Shown here one piece after another: positions 33,055 through 45,517 of a DNA stretch of 64,000 bases. The notes under the pieces are model-generated. The model saw only the letters and a program-made list of their open reading frames with translations, was not told the DNA's origin and searched no databases. Every line of letters begins with the position of its first letter. The stretch's first letter is position 1. Location: positions 1 to 64,000 of the forward strand of contig JAECUM010093571.1 in assembly GCA_016617855.1 (NCBI GenBank), written 5' to 3'. Both the position numbers and the translations under genes were made by a program. This stretch comes from Megalonaias nervosa (Eukaryota > Mollusca > Bivalvia > Unionida > Unionidae).

Positions 33055-33715
33055 ATGGATATAATTGATTTCTCATCGACACGAAAACAAGAGCAAGTCA
33101 AGCATCGTTCAGCGCTACCAAATTCGATAAGGATGGTAATAATCGGACCATCTGGGTCTGATAAAACTCAGTTGTTGCTCAATCTGATAATGATATGGCT
33201 CAAGCGGGATAAATTGTATTTAATTGCCCCATCTGTAGATGATCAAAGATGATATGAAGTACTTAAAGATTTCAATGAAAATGCAGCGTCGTTGACAAGT
33301 CAAGGTGACGATGTTGTTGATTTTATCACCGATATTGATGAATCCCCATCTATAGATGAACTTGACATTAATAATCTCGTAGTATACGACGATGTAATGC
33401 TGGGCAAACGATCAAATCCAGCTCGGATATTTTCTCGAGGCAGGTATAAAAACACAGACGTGATTTATGTTACCCAGCGATATACACAAATACCTAAATT
33501 CATCAGAAATAGCTGTAAACTTTTAGTTGTTTAATGGAATCGATACACACACGTCACGAAACATTCATCAAACTTGGTGTTCATGGGACATGGACATGAT
33601 CAAGTTCAAGAATTTATTTGCACACGCGCAAGCTATCCCATACTGATTTTTAACAATAAATTTACATGACCCCAGATCTAGGTATCGTATAGGTCTTGAT
33701 AAAATTTTCGGTTAA
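33055..33715 (+). pseudogene. A32/FtsK-HerA-type genome-packaging ATPase, broken
   Basis: An ATG at 33055 (an in-frame alternative lies at 33040) begins MDIIDFSSTRKQEQ. IRMVIIGPSGSDKTQLLLNL (33145-33190) is the Walker A loop, NNLVVYDDVM (33373-33402) the Walker B strand, and RYKNTDVIYVTQRYTQIP (33440-33490) the sensor region with Gln. The end reads PRSRYRIGLDKIFG in a shifted frame before TAA at 33713. This family drives DNA into capsids in Polintons, adintoviruses, virophages and giant viruses. The Walker A has Asp where Gly is usual (GSDK), and stops near 33250 and 33532 plus a shift near 33560 break it. Length of about 220 codons is normal for the family. Confidence 0.82.
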
Positions 33716-33976
33716 TTACAGCAGTAACGAGGATGACGACAACGAGTGCGTGTGCGTGTGCGGCAAGGCAAACGAACAAGCACACAAATTTGAAAACGCA
33801 CGCATCAACGAACGAGGAACAAAACACGCGATTTGGACTGATTTCTGTTGTATTGAAATACACCCGGTTAGAGGCTTCGGTTTGAGGTTATTGACCTTAT
33901 TTTCAGTCTTTGTAGGAACCTTTATTGTTGCGAGCGGACCCTCCTAACATTTGTAGTGTTCAGCCTCCCTGCTGCT
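33716..33976. other. Right flank of the second element
   Basis: No coding signal is supported. The right end of the virus-like element should lie here or inside the following repeat array; no inverted terminal repeat was matched to the left side. Confidence 0.35.
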
Positions 33977-35278
33977 TACATACATATGTCCGTCCGTCCG
34001 TACATACATACATACATATATACATACATACATACATACACACGTCCATCCGTCCATACATATATACATACATACGTAAGTCCGTCCATACATACATACA
34101 TATATACATACATACAAACATACATACATACATACGTCCGTCTGTCCATACATACATACATACGTCCGTCCATCCACACATACACACACACATACATACA
34201 TACATACGTCCGTCCGTCCATACATATATACGTACATACGTCCGTCCTTCCATACATACATACATACGTCCGTCCATCCACACATACACACACACATACA
34301 TACATACATACGTCCGTCCGTCCATACATATATACGTACATACGTCCGTCTGTCCATACATACATACATACGTCCGTCCATCCACACATACACACACACA
34401 TACATACATACATACATCCGTCCGTCCATACATATATACGTACATACGTCCGTCCTTCCATACATACATACATACATACATACATACGTCCGCCCGTCCC
34501 TACATACATACATTCATACATACATACATTCATACATACATACGTCCGTTCGACCATACGTACATACATACGTCCTTCTGTCCATACATACATACATACA
34601 TACATACATACATACATACATCCATCCATCCATCCATCCATACATACATGCGTCCTTCCTTCCGTCCATACATACATACATATATACATAAATAAGTCCG
34701 TCCTTCCACACATACATAAATATATACATGCATACATACGTCTGTCCGTCCTTACATACATATATACATACATATATACGTCCGTTCGTCCATGCATACA
34801 TACATGCATATGTACGTCCGTCCGTCCGTCCATACATGCAAACATGCATACACATATACATCCATACATCCTTCCGTCCGTCGATACATACATACATACA
34901 TACATACGTATATACGTCCGTCCAAATATACATACGTACGTCCGTCAGTCCATTCGTACATACATACATACGTCCGTCCGTCCATACATGCATGCATACA
35001 TACACACATACATCAGTTCATATATACATGCATGCATACGTACGTCCGTTCATACATACATACATACAGACATACCTACAGACATATATACATACATTCA
35101 TTCATACATACTTACATACATACATACATAAATACATACATACATGCACTCGTCCATACATGCGTCCGTCCATAGCTACGTCCATACATACATACATGCA
35201 TACATACATACATATATACATAGATACATACATACATACATACATCCGTCCGTCCACACATGCATGCGTGCATGCGTG

Positions 35279-35314
<36 letters not shown>

Positions 35315-35352
35315 CCTACCTATCTACCTACCTACATACATACATACATATA
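33977..35352. repeat. Tetranucleotide array (CATA)n with CGTC blocks, higher-order repeat
   Basis: About 1.4 kb of CATA/ACAT units are interrupted at regular intervals by CGTCCGTCCGTC-type blocks, ending in a (CA)n tract (about 35281-35311) and CTAC units. A 104-bp higher-order unit is visible: starts at 34207, 34311 and 34415 share the order CGTC block, TATATACGTACATA, CGTC block, CATA run, CACACATACACACACA. Because no stop arises from these units, long open frames appear on both strands; they are artefacts. Confidence 0.95.
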
Positions 35353-38300
35353 GACAAAAAAACGTACGTGACATATATTTTTCTATTATTTTCAGTGTTG
35401 TACGTAGAGCGTCATATAAAATAATTAATATGAGGCAGACAATCAGGTCCAATTGCCGAGGTCTAATCACATTACACGTGTATTTGTATATCGCCTGCTC
35501 TGTATTTTCACCCGAAGATTGAGATTTTTGCAAACAACAGTATGTCTAACATACACTGAGTCAGAGGCATTGGGATTCATCCATAGAGATAAAGGTGTAC
35601 CTGATGTTTATCACATTCTGTATTCTAATTTAGAACCAGATTTTATCTTACTGACAATTTAGAATTTTCTGTAAATAATTTTCCGATCCTCATCTTGGTT
35701 GTACTAATGTCTTAGGTTTTTTAATATAATCATGCTTACTTGAAAGCATTACCCATTCTTGCCTTAACCTTTTGCACCAGAATAAATCTTATTGTTGTGC
35801 CCTCCTTTTTACGGGTGGACTTATTTACTGAAATTATTATTCACAACAATTAATAGGTGCTTAATATTATTCTTGGAGAGAAACATTAATTTGGAAATAT
35901 ATTGAATTCAGACAAGGACATCTTGGATTATATTTTCTTGCGAAATATCAAAATATGATTGGCACATCTTCACACTCTAGACTACTGACATCTAAACATA
36001 TTCGGGGCTGCAGGCATATCAACACATTCCATTATAGACCATATTTTGAATACTGCTGGAATTTCATTAGAACTTTATTCATTTGGACTTGTAATAGAAT
36101 GTCTAGGATTATTTGGGATCTAATTCATAATAATGGAATTTGCTAGTAAATTTCACTTTGCATTCTAGGAGAAAAAAAAAACAACAAAAAAACAGGTGCG
36201 TTGAATTTTATTAAAAGTTGTTGTTTTTCGCTTTTTTGTGTTACTTAGTTTCAGACCACGAATAGCGATATATTCTGTAAATTTGAATATATTAGATGAT
36301 GAGAAACTTACTATTTCAAATGGAGACAACACAAATAATAACAAATAATCAATATATCTAAAAACTCTGATAGTGTAAATTCGTCATACTTTGAGAGCTG
36401 AAATGATGTAATATATATCCCATGATAAGGGGAATATTACTTTTGGGGCAATAAGCAGTTCATAGACTGATTCATATCATTGGTGAAAAAATAAGTTATT
36501 ACAGAATTATAAAGATTGATCTCTCATGCTTACAATGACCCTGACGTTTGATCCCAACCTCAATGAATTCTCTCTAACCACAAGATACAAGTAATCAAGA
36601 TAATTCATACTAAGCTATGAAGAAATGTTGTTGTCATAAACAACCATTCCTCTTTAAGTCCTTGCCACATCACACAATCATTAGTGTCCTTCGTTGCCTC
36701 AATTGCATGCATTTTACAAAGTCGGGCAAATTTAGATGACAGAAAACATGAGTTATTGTATGAAAACAAGTTTCATTCTTTCAAGCATGATGGCCTTGAG
36801 TTTTTTGAACGTAATTTATCTAGTCCATGTTGTTAGCCATATCGAAGGTGCAAGCAGCACGATGTTTGCTTACTACCCAGTAGGCAATGACGTGCATATG
36901 TGTAAAATGTTATCGGAGTTATTCCTGTACCTTAGGTGTAATTGGTCCTAACATGTGGTAACGAATAGAGACGTGACAGACATTGAAAGTGCCCACTTCA
37001 TGTCCTTGTATGTGACCAGTAAAGCTAAAAGTTACACACATCTAACTATCCACAAAGCATTGTGACTGGATGAATTATTTATTGGGCATCGCTAACATAG
37101 CAACATACAGACTGACATAGATATTGCAACATAATACACTGAGCCTGAATAGTGAAACTTACGTAAACAAATAAAAATTTTATTTTATTTTCATTCACTC
37201 TTTTCCAAACATTAGTACCGTACTGATGACTAAAATTAAAATGTCAACATGCTTTCGAAATGGCTACAGTAGTGCCCATCATGACTGTCGCATCATCCCC
37301 ATTTCCATTTAGAACCAATTACACATCACACATATGGGGAAATATCCATGTCAATATAAATATCTCTTCCAAGGCAGCTATAGTGGCAGCAAACGTGACA
37401 CAATTTACGTTACAACCAAGTATATATTCCAAGTCGCTACATGAAATCTCCCAACATCTGTATACCAATATAATTTATCGAGTATGAGTAGGACGATTTT
37501 CAAGATGGATATGATATTAGATGTAACTTTGTCAGTTAGAGTCAAGCAGACCTCAGGTTGATTGTTAACTTTCATGCCAATCATATAAATAACGTAGGGG
37601 GAGTGATACTAAATGGTGTCATTTGGTGGACAACATGTTATGCAGTTCGTTTGGTATAGAACAAGTATATATAAAATCTGGGAAATGTGCTAGCAAGTGC
37701 TGTCATCAATTTCAGTACCTTCTTTATTCATTTGTGGGTTCTATGGGTTTTTCAGCCTTTGATCTTCTCTTTCGGAAATGTTTCTTTATCTTCATGTTCT
37801 ATTGCAGTGTATGTCCTGGTAGAATTCCCGTCTTAAGCAGCTGACCACAAGCTATTTTAGGATTTTTACATATGTTTTGGTCCATTTAGATATTCCCGCA
37901 TTTAAAGAATACAATGTGCAATAATTTTCATGCGAAGTCTGTTAAGTCTTCGAAAAATATAAGGAAATGAGCATCCATAGTTTCCTATTTGTTCTGAGCC
38001 ACAACGGTGACAATAAAGTTGTTGATAAATATATTTCAAATTTTATTGGAGTAAAAGTAAAGAATACGATAGACCACATTGGCTTTTTAAAATGAAATTC
38101 TTTTGGCCACTGTATTCCCTCACAATCAATACAAATGTCTTAGCGCATGACAAGATATAAGTGCATGTCGAGATATAAGTATTGAAATAAGACAAACATA
38201 TTCTATCAAGAAGTGGAATTGAGAAGGCATACCCAATTATGTGGACTTCTAGTTGAAATTAGAGAGATTTTGTCACATTTTTCCATGCATTGTTTGAATA

Positions 38301-39132
38301 TACAAGGCATATGATCTAAATTGTGTCACTCTTAGCAGTACGAATATCAAATGTGCCAAATACATTTCATTGAAAATTTGTCGAGGGCGCAGTAACTCAC
38401 TGTGATATTGTGAATAATTAGTATTTGTGGGATACAGTCAAGCGTTCTCAAGGTTACTAATTCCAGTAATGCAGACAGTGCCAATATAAAAAGTATGAAA
38501 ATATTTTCCCTCATGTTTGCAACATATAGTTTACAATTAACATGTAATAGTCACATGGTCAGGAATAGTTATACATATGCATGCAAACTCTCAATATTTG
38601 TGTCATATCTTTTATCCAGATCATTTTCTTCTATATAGTTATCGACTTTGTGTCTCGCGACTGAAATAGTGAAAGACGTCCCCACTTGAATTCATATTTT
38701 GACGAAAACTTGTATATCAGTTAAAGGTATTTCATCACATTCGATAACAAGAACAGGACAACTTGCAATAGATCATCTGACGTAACAGGCGCCCAGATGA
38801 CTGCTTCATAGCATTATAATCTAAATATGGGTTAGAATCAAGAAACTTGTTTCGTTCAGTTTTAAAGATACCGTGTAAAGGTGTCTTCATTTGTTGTACC
38901 AATGACAACGAAACACATATTATATTATTTGTACAGATGTCAGTGACTTTGACGATCAGATGGTTACTTTGAAAGTCAAAGCCTGTCATGAGGTTTTGAA
39001 AACGTCTATTCAAGGATTTCATATAATTATTAATAATATTAAATAATCATTATTGATTAGCACGAGTTTGCTTAATCACTACTAAACTTGATGTCATCAG
39101 GCAGTCTTTACAGCAATCATATATCTAAAGTG
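35353..39132. other. Unassigned AT-rich DNA
   Basis: Several ORFs of 60-75 codons (35955, 36736, 37260, 37623) show no motif or splice context. Nothing else is recognised. Confidence 0.35.
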
Positions 39133-39133
39133 G

Positions 39134-39189
<56 letters not shown>
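39133..39189. repeat. Microsatellite (TA)9-(GT)19
   Basis: Compound TA then GT dinucleotide tract. Confidence 0.96.
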
Positions 39190-39190
<1 letters not shown>

Positions 39191-41783
39191 CCAGAAATGT
39201 GATCTATTGTGACACTTTTATCTCCAAAGATTGAAATTGAATGAGTGTATTCTCTTAAATCCAGGAGATATCTCTATTTATTGCAAAAGAGTGTATATCC
39301 TAATCAAATAAAATTTTGAATCATCATGAAAAAAATCAACCCTTTCCTACAATAAACCAGAAAAGGATAGAGGTAACGATGACGTTCTGTGTCGCTTTGT
39401 CGACTGAAAGAAGCGTTGGCAGAAGTTTACGGCCTCTCCCCTGTATACAAAGTCACGAACATACGGTAAGCCGGGTCACCGGGTATGGTACGGTTCTCTT
39501 GTCCTTTAGCTGATGATTGTTACTCCTCTGAGATGGACACCATCGAAAGACACAAGTGGTGGACAAAGAGAAGTTGAAGGAAATTGCATCCCAATTTCCT
39601 CAATGCACCCTTAACAGTAAGACTATGTCACAAGGCCAAGAACAAAGTACCACTGCATGATGCAGTTTAAGTGTGAATGAATGCAACAGAGTGTCTCATC
39701 TCACCAAGTCCATATTGTTTAAGGCTGTAGGCATAGGCTATTGGTGGGGCACTCTCTTTATAACCCTAGTTATATGGCTGGATGACTTTTATTTCTAGTC
39801 ACTGCCAGCATTTCCACCTGGAGAAAAATGGCCAAAGACCCCAAGTTGAATTGCAACAACATTCTATTTTAGCTTCAAAGTAGCACTGAAAACCTGTCGA
39901 CTGATTTGTATGAATATGGGCATACATTAATCACCACTGTAATTGTCCACGTTTGGAATATCGACATTGGAAGTCTCTGAATAAAAACAATACAATGGCA
40001 GAAAGAGCAATGCTAGCAGTTGACATACTGAAAATAATGCTTTATATTAATATTATCCCAAATCTTGCCTGACAGGCAAATGGTGATATCTGTGATTTTC
40101 ATGGACTGAAGAAACAGAATGAGATACATTCATCTTCCTTTGTTGCACTGAATTAAGCCTTGAAGGCCCAGTTCAATGTATGAGCACTAGAGGGGCAGAT
40201 GGCCAGTGATAGATTCTGATACATTTCTTCAATCACTGCCTTGAAACTTAACTCGTTCCATTCAAACATATGCAACTTACCCATTGTTATCGAAAGCCAA
40301 GACAAATAACAGAAGTTTCACCAAAAAACAAAGTAATAATGTTACTACACAGTGTAACAATACAGTCAAATAGCTCACAAAAACTTAATGCACTACAGGA
40401 ATGTGTATAGTACTGTAGTAAAATCTTCAACTGAGGAACATTCCACATATGGTAGGCCAACAGGGGGATGTTATAATAGTATCCTGGAAGAGTTATTTCC
40501 CATAAGTATTATTTTTAGCATCTAAATGATAATAAGTACTACTGGCAAAATCAAGCTTACAAGAGAAACACTAGCATAAATAAGGACTGATGGCAATGTG
40601 AAGTTTACAAATAAGAGGACTTTTCCTCATTCTTGTTTTCACATAAAATCATTTTCTTTGTTGTGGAAATGCTTGGGGGTGGGGGGAGGTACAACCCCAT
40701 GTAGTCCTGATCTTAGTGGGTGTGAATTTTACCGCAAGAAATATATTTATTCATGCACCATTAAAATAATATAACACCATAAAATAAAATATAAAATAAA
40801 ATATCTTTTATTGGAAATAAACAGATATGACACCTTTGCTCTAGAGATACAATATTATGTTAAAAGTGCAGCTTTAAACTGACAAGTGTCTTTCAAAAGA
40901 TGATGTTTATAACAAAGACCAATGATCTTTATTATGGTGATAAATGGTCAAAGGAATTATTTGTACAGATGATGAAAAGCCTTTGCAATCACAAAATAGG
41001 TTGCTGGACACATTTATAATGTATCAAGTGAAAAGAAGCATAGAATAATTTTCTTTTCTTCTGATAAAATTCTATTATTTTTAACAGTTGAAAAGGAAAA
41101 TAAGTGCATACTCTCATTGCAGTCACTTTTCCTTAAGCAGACACCTCTTATATACAACCAGTGTCTATTTCCTTTTGTAATTTTACCCCTCATACGAGTG
41201 CAGACCTGCCGACTCTATGAAGACCTTCTCAATAAGGAAATCAATTTTTTCCACAAGTCAGACCAGTTTGTAGCAAGGTATAATAAAATATCATATCCTC
41301 CTATTGTCAAGCTGGAAGATATGCATTTACAAGTCCAGAAGTGTGATTCAAGATGCAGCCATGGTAAACATTGTGTTCAACTAAAATGTTTGTAAAGCAT
41401 ACTTGGACCTTAATTACCTCCAGCAGAGTTTCACAATCTGCAGTTCCAAACCATATTGAGCTCAATGGCTTCTTGCTATTTCGAAACTTGATGTAATCCT
41501 TAAAAATTTTTTTATTTCATGTGGCGATGGTAATCATCTTTCCAGCCTTGAGACATACTCAAATGAAGACATTATGCCCAATAAAAACCTAACAGTTGCC
41601 ACTCAAATGAAGACCTTATGTCCAATAAAAACCTAACAGTTGCCCTTCCTACTCTCTCCCCCAACAATCTGAATATACCTTTTTATTCTTCTGTACTGAC
41701 TATTAAAACCTTTGAAGAGACTCAAGGGTCCTTTCATTTTGGTATTGTATTGCTTTTTGGATGCCATTTTCAAAAATTTTAAT
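39190..41783. other. Unassigned DNA
   Basis: A 92-codon ORF at 41117-41395 (with VQTCRLYEDLLNKEINF) and a 95-codon ORF just to the left of this span (38735-39022, minus) have no recognisable domain or splice frame. No RNA gene seen. Confidence 0.35.
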
Positions 41784-41865
41784 AACAAGGTTCCTATCAT
41801 AAATTTTAAAAGATTCCAGATCTTTTCCAGACCAAAATATAAAATACAAATCTCCAGACCAAAAA
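41784..41865. repeat. Partial 5' copy of a GGTTCCT-ended MITE
   Basis: AGGTTCCTATCATAAATTT, then TTTTCCAGACCAAAATATAA and ATCTCCAGACC, line up in order with the first 80 bases of the full copy at 51457-51744. Confidence 0.55.
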
Positions 41866-42220
41866 ATATTAAAAGTTTATTAACCAAATGAGGCTAAAAT
41901 ATTTAAAAATTGCAAGTAAAATGTGCAGAGATTCCACTAGATTTGTGCAACTACCAGTGCTTCATACCAGCATGGATCGGTACAAAGCCAAATTTTAATG
42001 GTACAAAAGCCAATGAACCAATATCATCGATGCATGGTTTATCCTTTGCACGAATTTGGCAAAATTATGTTGAAAAAATGAAATTAATGCATTTCTGACC
42101 TTTACATTTGATAACAGACATCATAACTCTCAGATCAACACACAACAGCAGTGTAATACCAAATGCATGTTTCCTCTGACTTATTTGAAATATTTTGATA
42201 TTACTGTTGTGGTGTTGCAT

Positions 42221-42793
42221 CAGAGCCAATTGCCTATTGAAAAGTTGGAATTCGCCACAACCACATGGTGGCAGCATAGGGTAGCCGCTTACAAGTAGGC
42301 CTATACATTGGGTCATACCTACATGAAATTGATTATTTATTTTCTCAGAAATTGCGAGTATAACATCTATTATGTCTTTAATTCACTGGCAACACAAAAC
42401 TATAGTGCTGATGCAATCTGACCTAGTACTTGCCAATTACATAGATAGTCATGCGACTAAGCAAATATTGCAACCTACATGTCCGTACCAGAGGTCCAAT
42501 AGTTACATGATATCAATAATATACCCCTTTCTGATGTTGTTCTACAAAAAAAATTGAAATTAAATTAAAGTTTTGTAAAATGAGCTAAAGCATAATTAAT
42601 TCTCAACATATTTATTCCCAGAACAATGAAACATGTGCAAGCAAGCTGGAGAAAATCAAATTCACTGAGCAGAGCACATGCAGTACTCATGTGATTCCAA
42701 CCAAAACATAGCAGACATGTACTCAACACTTCATGAATCTGGCTTTCATTCAGGTGGCAGTGAATTCCAACTTTTCAATAGCCAACTGGCTCT
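42221..42793. repeat. Pair of inverted 37-42 bp repeats
   Basis: 42221-42257 (CAGAGCCAATTGCCTATTGA, then AAAGTTGGAATTC) matches the reverse complement of 42752-42793 with few differences. They could be two copies of one short repeat or the ends of a decayed foldback element. The interval between them holds no recognised gene. Confidence 0.6.
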
Positions 42794-43696
42794 GACCCTT
42801 CTCCCCGATATAAATAAAAGTGGGATGTGTAAGATGAAACTCAGAGGATGTATTCCTATTCCAGTTACCAGCTCAATCCACACAGTTAACAACTTCAGTT
42901 TCGTGTTCACCTATAAAGTGATTAGTTATGGTGTTTACATGCTCTGCATAAAATGTTTAATTACAAAGGCTTGGCCTGAGTGACAGCCTTCAAATGCAGC
43001 ATGGCTTAGTATCTCATGACTTAGGTTCATCCATAAACAGAAAGTGGCAAAATTAAAACCATGCTGGTACCATGGAAAAGAACATGTGGATATTATTTTG
43101 TTTTGAATAAAAATGAAAAATTAGATTAAAATATATGTAGCTGAAATTGGAGTGCTTTAATTTTTATTGCTCTGCACACCAGCAATTAGTCACACACTGG
43201 AAGGAGAGTTGGCTTATCTCTTTGATTGCATCAGGTATTGCTTTGACAGCATGAAAAGACAGGCTTCTAGGCTCCATCTATTAAGCTGCAGCAGCAATCC
43301 AATGCTATGTTTCAGTAATTCGATAACTGGGGGAACTGTAGCCCTAACTGCAAGTTGTCCATTTGAACTGATTAGGGAGGACAGAATTATACTGCATGCA
43401 TCTAACATTACAACATCTGAATCCATCAAAGAGATAAGCTGACTCTTCAATCACTGATCAAAGTTGGCAGTTATATGGGACTACAGTGCTTGCACGAAAA
43501 GAATGTATCGGCTTCTAAACATACTTTGATGTTGAGACAGTTAACTTTCAAGACTTAAACACATGTTACAGTTTGTCAGTATATAATTACCAAACAGTCT
43601 TATTTTTTTCTGGTTCTGAGACATATTTTACCGGTAAAAACTGGCATATACTGATGCAAAGAAATCCAAAAAGTATAATCAAAACTGCAAGATTTA

Positions 43697-43873
43697 TTTG
43701 TATACTAAAACTTCTCCCAAATGCATGTTACTGAGTTCTGTAATAACAAAAATTTACTACTTTTCAAATTATTTGAGTTATTTTTCAGTTTTTCCAGACA
43801 TTTTCAAGACCTGGAAAAGCAATTTTCAAATTTTAGACCTCTTCCAGAATTCTAGACCTGCACAGGAACCCTG
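43697..43873. repeat. 3' part of the GGTTCCT/AGGAACC MITE
   Basis: The stretch shares with 51560-51744, in order, TTCTCCCAA, CATGTTACTG, CATTTTCAAG, CTGGAAAAGCAATTTTCAAA and a final CAGGAACCCTG. The ending CCCTG is the expected hAT-type terminus. The 5' half is missing. Confidence 0.65.
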
Positions 43874-44190
43874 TAATAAGCAGCAACTTAATCATTCAGA
43901 CAATCTGCATCACCAAATACTTGCAGTTTAAAACATCTGAGGTACCCCTTTAAAGTTAATCTGATTACCTGACCAACTCCACTAAATCTGGATCCAAATC
44001 AAACACAGATGAGCCAGTATCCAGATTTTACTGCAAACAATCATATTTCTGTAAATTGTGCTTTTATTCCATAAGTCCATATTTTAAGGGCCATTTTCAT
44101 AAGACTTGAGGCAAAATTGTAAGGATTGGCAGATCTGATGATGTATCTTTCTCTGAAATCAATGCAAGGCTCAAAATGATAAGATCATTA

Positions 44191-44622
44191 AATTATGATA
44201 TCAATGATATGATGCCAAATTATGATATCAATGATATGATGTCAAATTATGATATCAATGATATGATGCCAAATTATGATATCAATGATATGATGCCAAA
44301 TTATGATATCAATGATATGACGCCAAATTATGATATCAATGATATGATGCCAAATTATGATATCAATGATATGATGCCAAATTATGATATCAATGATATG
44401 ATGCCAAATTATGATATCAATGATATGACGCCAAATTATGATATCAATGATATGATGCCAAATTATGATATCAATGATATGATGCCAAATTATGATATCA
44501 ATGATATGATGCCAAATTATGATATCAATGATATGATGCCAAATTATGATATCAATGATATGATCCCAAATTATGATATCAATGATATGATGCCAAATTA
44601 TGATATCAATGATATGATGCCA
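44191..44622. repeat. Minisatellite: 16 copies of a 27-bp unit
   Basis: The unit (consensus AATTATGATATCAATGATAT followed by GATGCCA) is repeated 16 times with only rare single-base variants. Being 9 codons long, it keeps a frame open from 44176 to 44634, coding for NYDINDMMP repeats. Variants with T for M sit in copies 5 and 9, which points to amplification in blocks of four units. Each unit contains palindromic GATATC and near-palindromic ATGATATCAATGATAT. There is no start context, splice frame or conservation to show that it is translated. Confidence 0.95.
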
Positions 44623-45454
44623 GTTGCAAGCTAAATCTATTGTAGCATTATAAAATATGGAACCGATTGGAGATAAAATGACATGGTTGTGTGTCTCTCA
44701 CTAAATAATGAAAAAACCTTATACGGTGTATATAGACAGAATAACGCCTGTGAAAGAAAATGATAAAAGTGAAGGAAAAGTATACAAAAATTCGGGAAAT
44801 CATTAATGATTTTGTGTCCTGACAGAAACAGTCCATTCAGACTTTTGGTTGATCTCAAAAAACGTTATACTGAAAACAGTTCACTTGCCAACAAACAATT
44901 TTCTTTGTGTAGCAAATGAATGGAAGATATGATTAACCTGTTTAAATTTGTTGAATTTAAAACTCACTCAGCTATTTTATGACAATAAAATGACTGACCA
45001 TTTTTTCCAATATTTTTGTAAATGAAGACCATTACTTGGGGATAAATACTAAACTACAAGTAGCATATATGAAGCCATACCAACCTATACATAAATCTAA
45101 TGGGAAATTAGTTATGGAAAAATAACACGTTTTCAAGAAGACAAATAGTCTAAATTTTTATAAGTGATGATCCTAATATAGCCAAAATTACTCTATTCTA
45201 CTGCTGACTGCATAGGAGAGAATGCACTATATCTGAAAATATTCTTAAGGGGTCGTCAAACTCTAGCATTAATTTTGTCACAAAACAAGAGAAGTTCTGA
45301 AATATGTGCAAATAAAGAAGAAACAGCAGCACATGTTTAAAAAATATTCCTTCATTCTTTACCCAGGCACAATAGTGCATACATTTTTAACCATAATTTA
45401 TTGTCTAATTTTAAGTACCCACATGATATGCTGTTTAACAACTACATTCAAAGT

Positions 45455-45458
<4 letters not shown>
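44623..45458. other. Unassigned DNA
   Basis: No gene or repeat recognised between the minisatellite and the TA tract. Confidence 0.35.

Positions 45459-45512
<54 letters not shown>
45459..45512. repeat. Microsatellite (TA)27
   Basis: Uninterrupted TA units. Confidence 0.97.

Positions 45513-45517
<5 letters not shown>

Larger units (their letters stand above)
25785..33715. mobile_element. Second virus-like element: integrase, polymerase, helicase-HNH, PLA2 and ATPase
   Basis: About 8 kb of closely packed, broken genes on both strands. Integrase plus A32-type ATPase plus polymerase-like gene is the signature of Polinton/adintovirus/polinton-like-virus relatives. The superfamily 1 helicase fused to an HNH nuclease, the separate HNH endonuclease and the VP1-type phospholipase A2 are not part of the classical Maverick set. 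Gene order, codon use and every shared family (integrase, polymerase) differ clearly from the 0.8-9.4 kb element, so this is a distinct lineage and not a duplicate. No capsid gene was identified with certainty; candidates are the ORFs at 25785-26174 and 26897-27298. Element ends are not defined. Confidence 0.82.

Noticed and set aside
33925..35522. Very long ORFs (up to 391 codons) on both strands reading Tyr-Ile-His-Thr and similar repeats
   Set aside because: They arise because CATA/CGTC units contain no stop in these frames; all three frames and both strands are open, with no gene-like composition.
41117..41395. 92-codon ORF considered as a missing exon or small gene
   Set aside because: No domain, no matching splice sites on its strand, and APPBP2 is complete without it on the other strand.
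44176..44634. 152-codon ORF of NYDINDMMP repeats as a protein gene
   Set aside because: The frame exists only because the minisatellite unit is 27 bp; no flanking coding sequence, splice site or start context supports translation.
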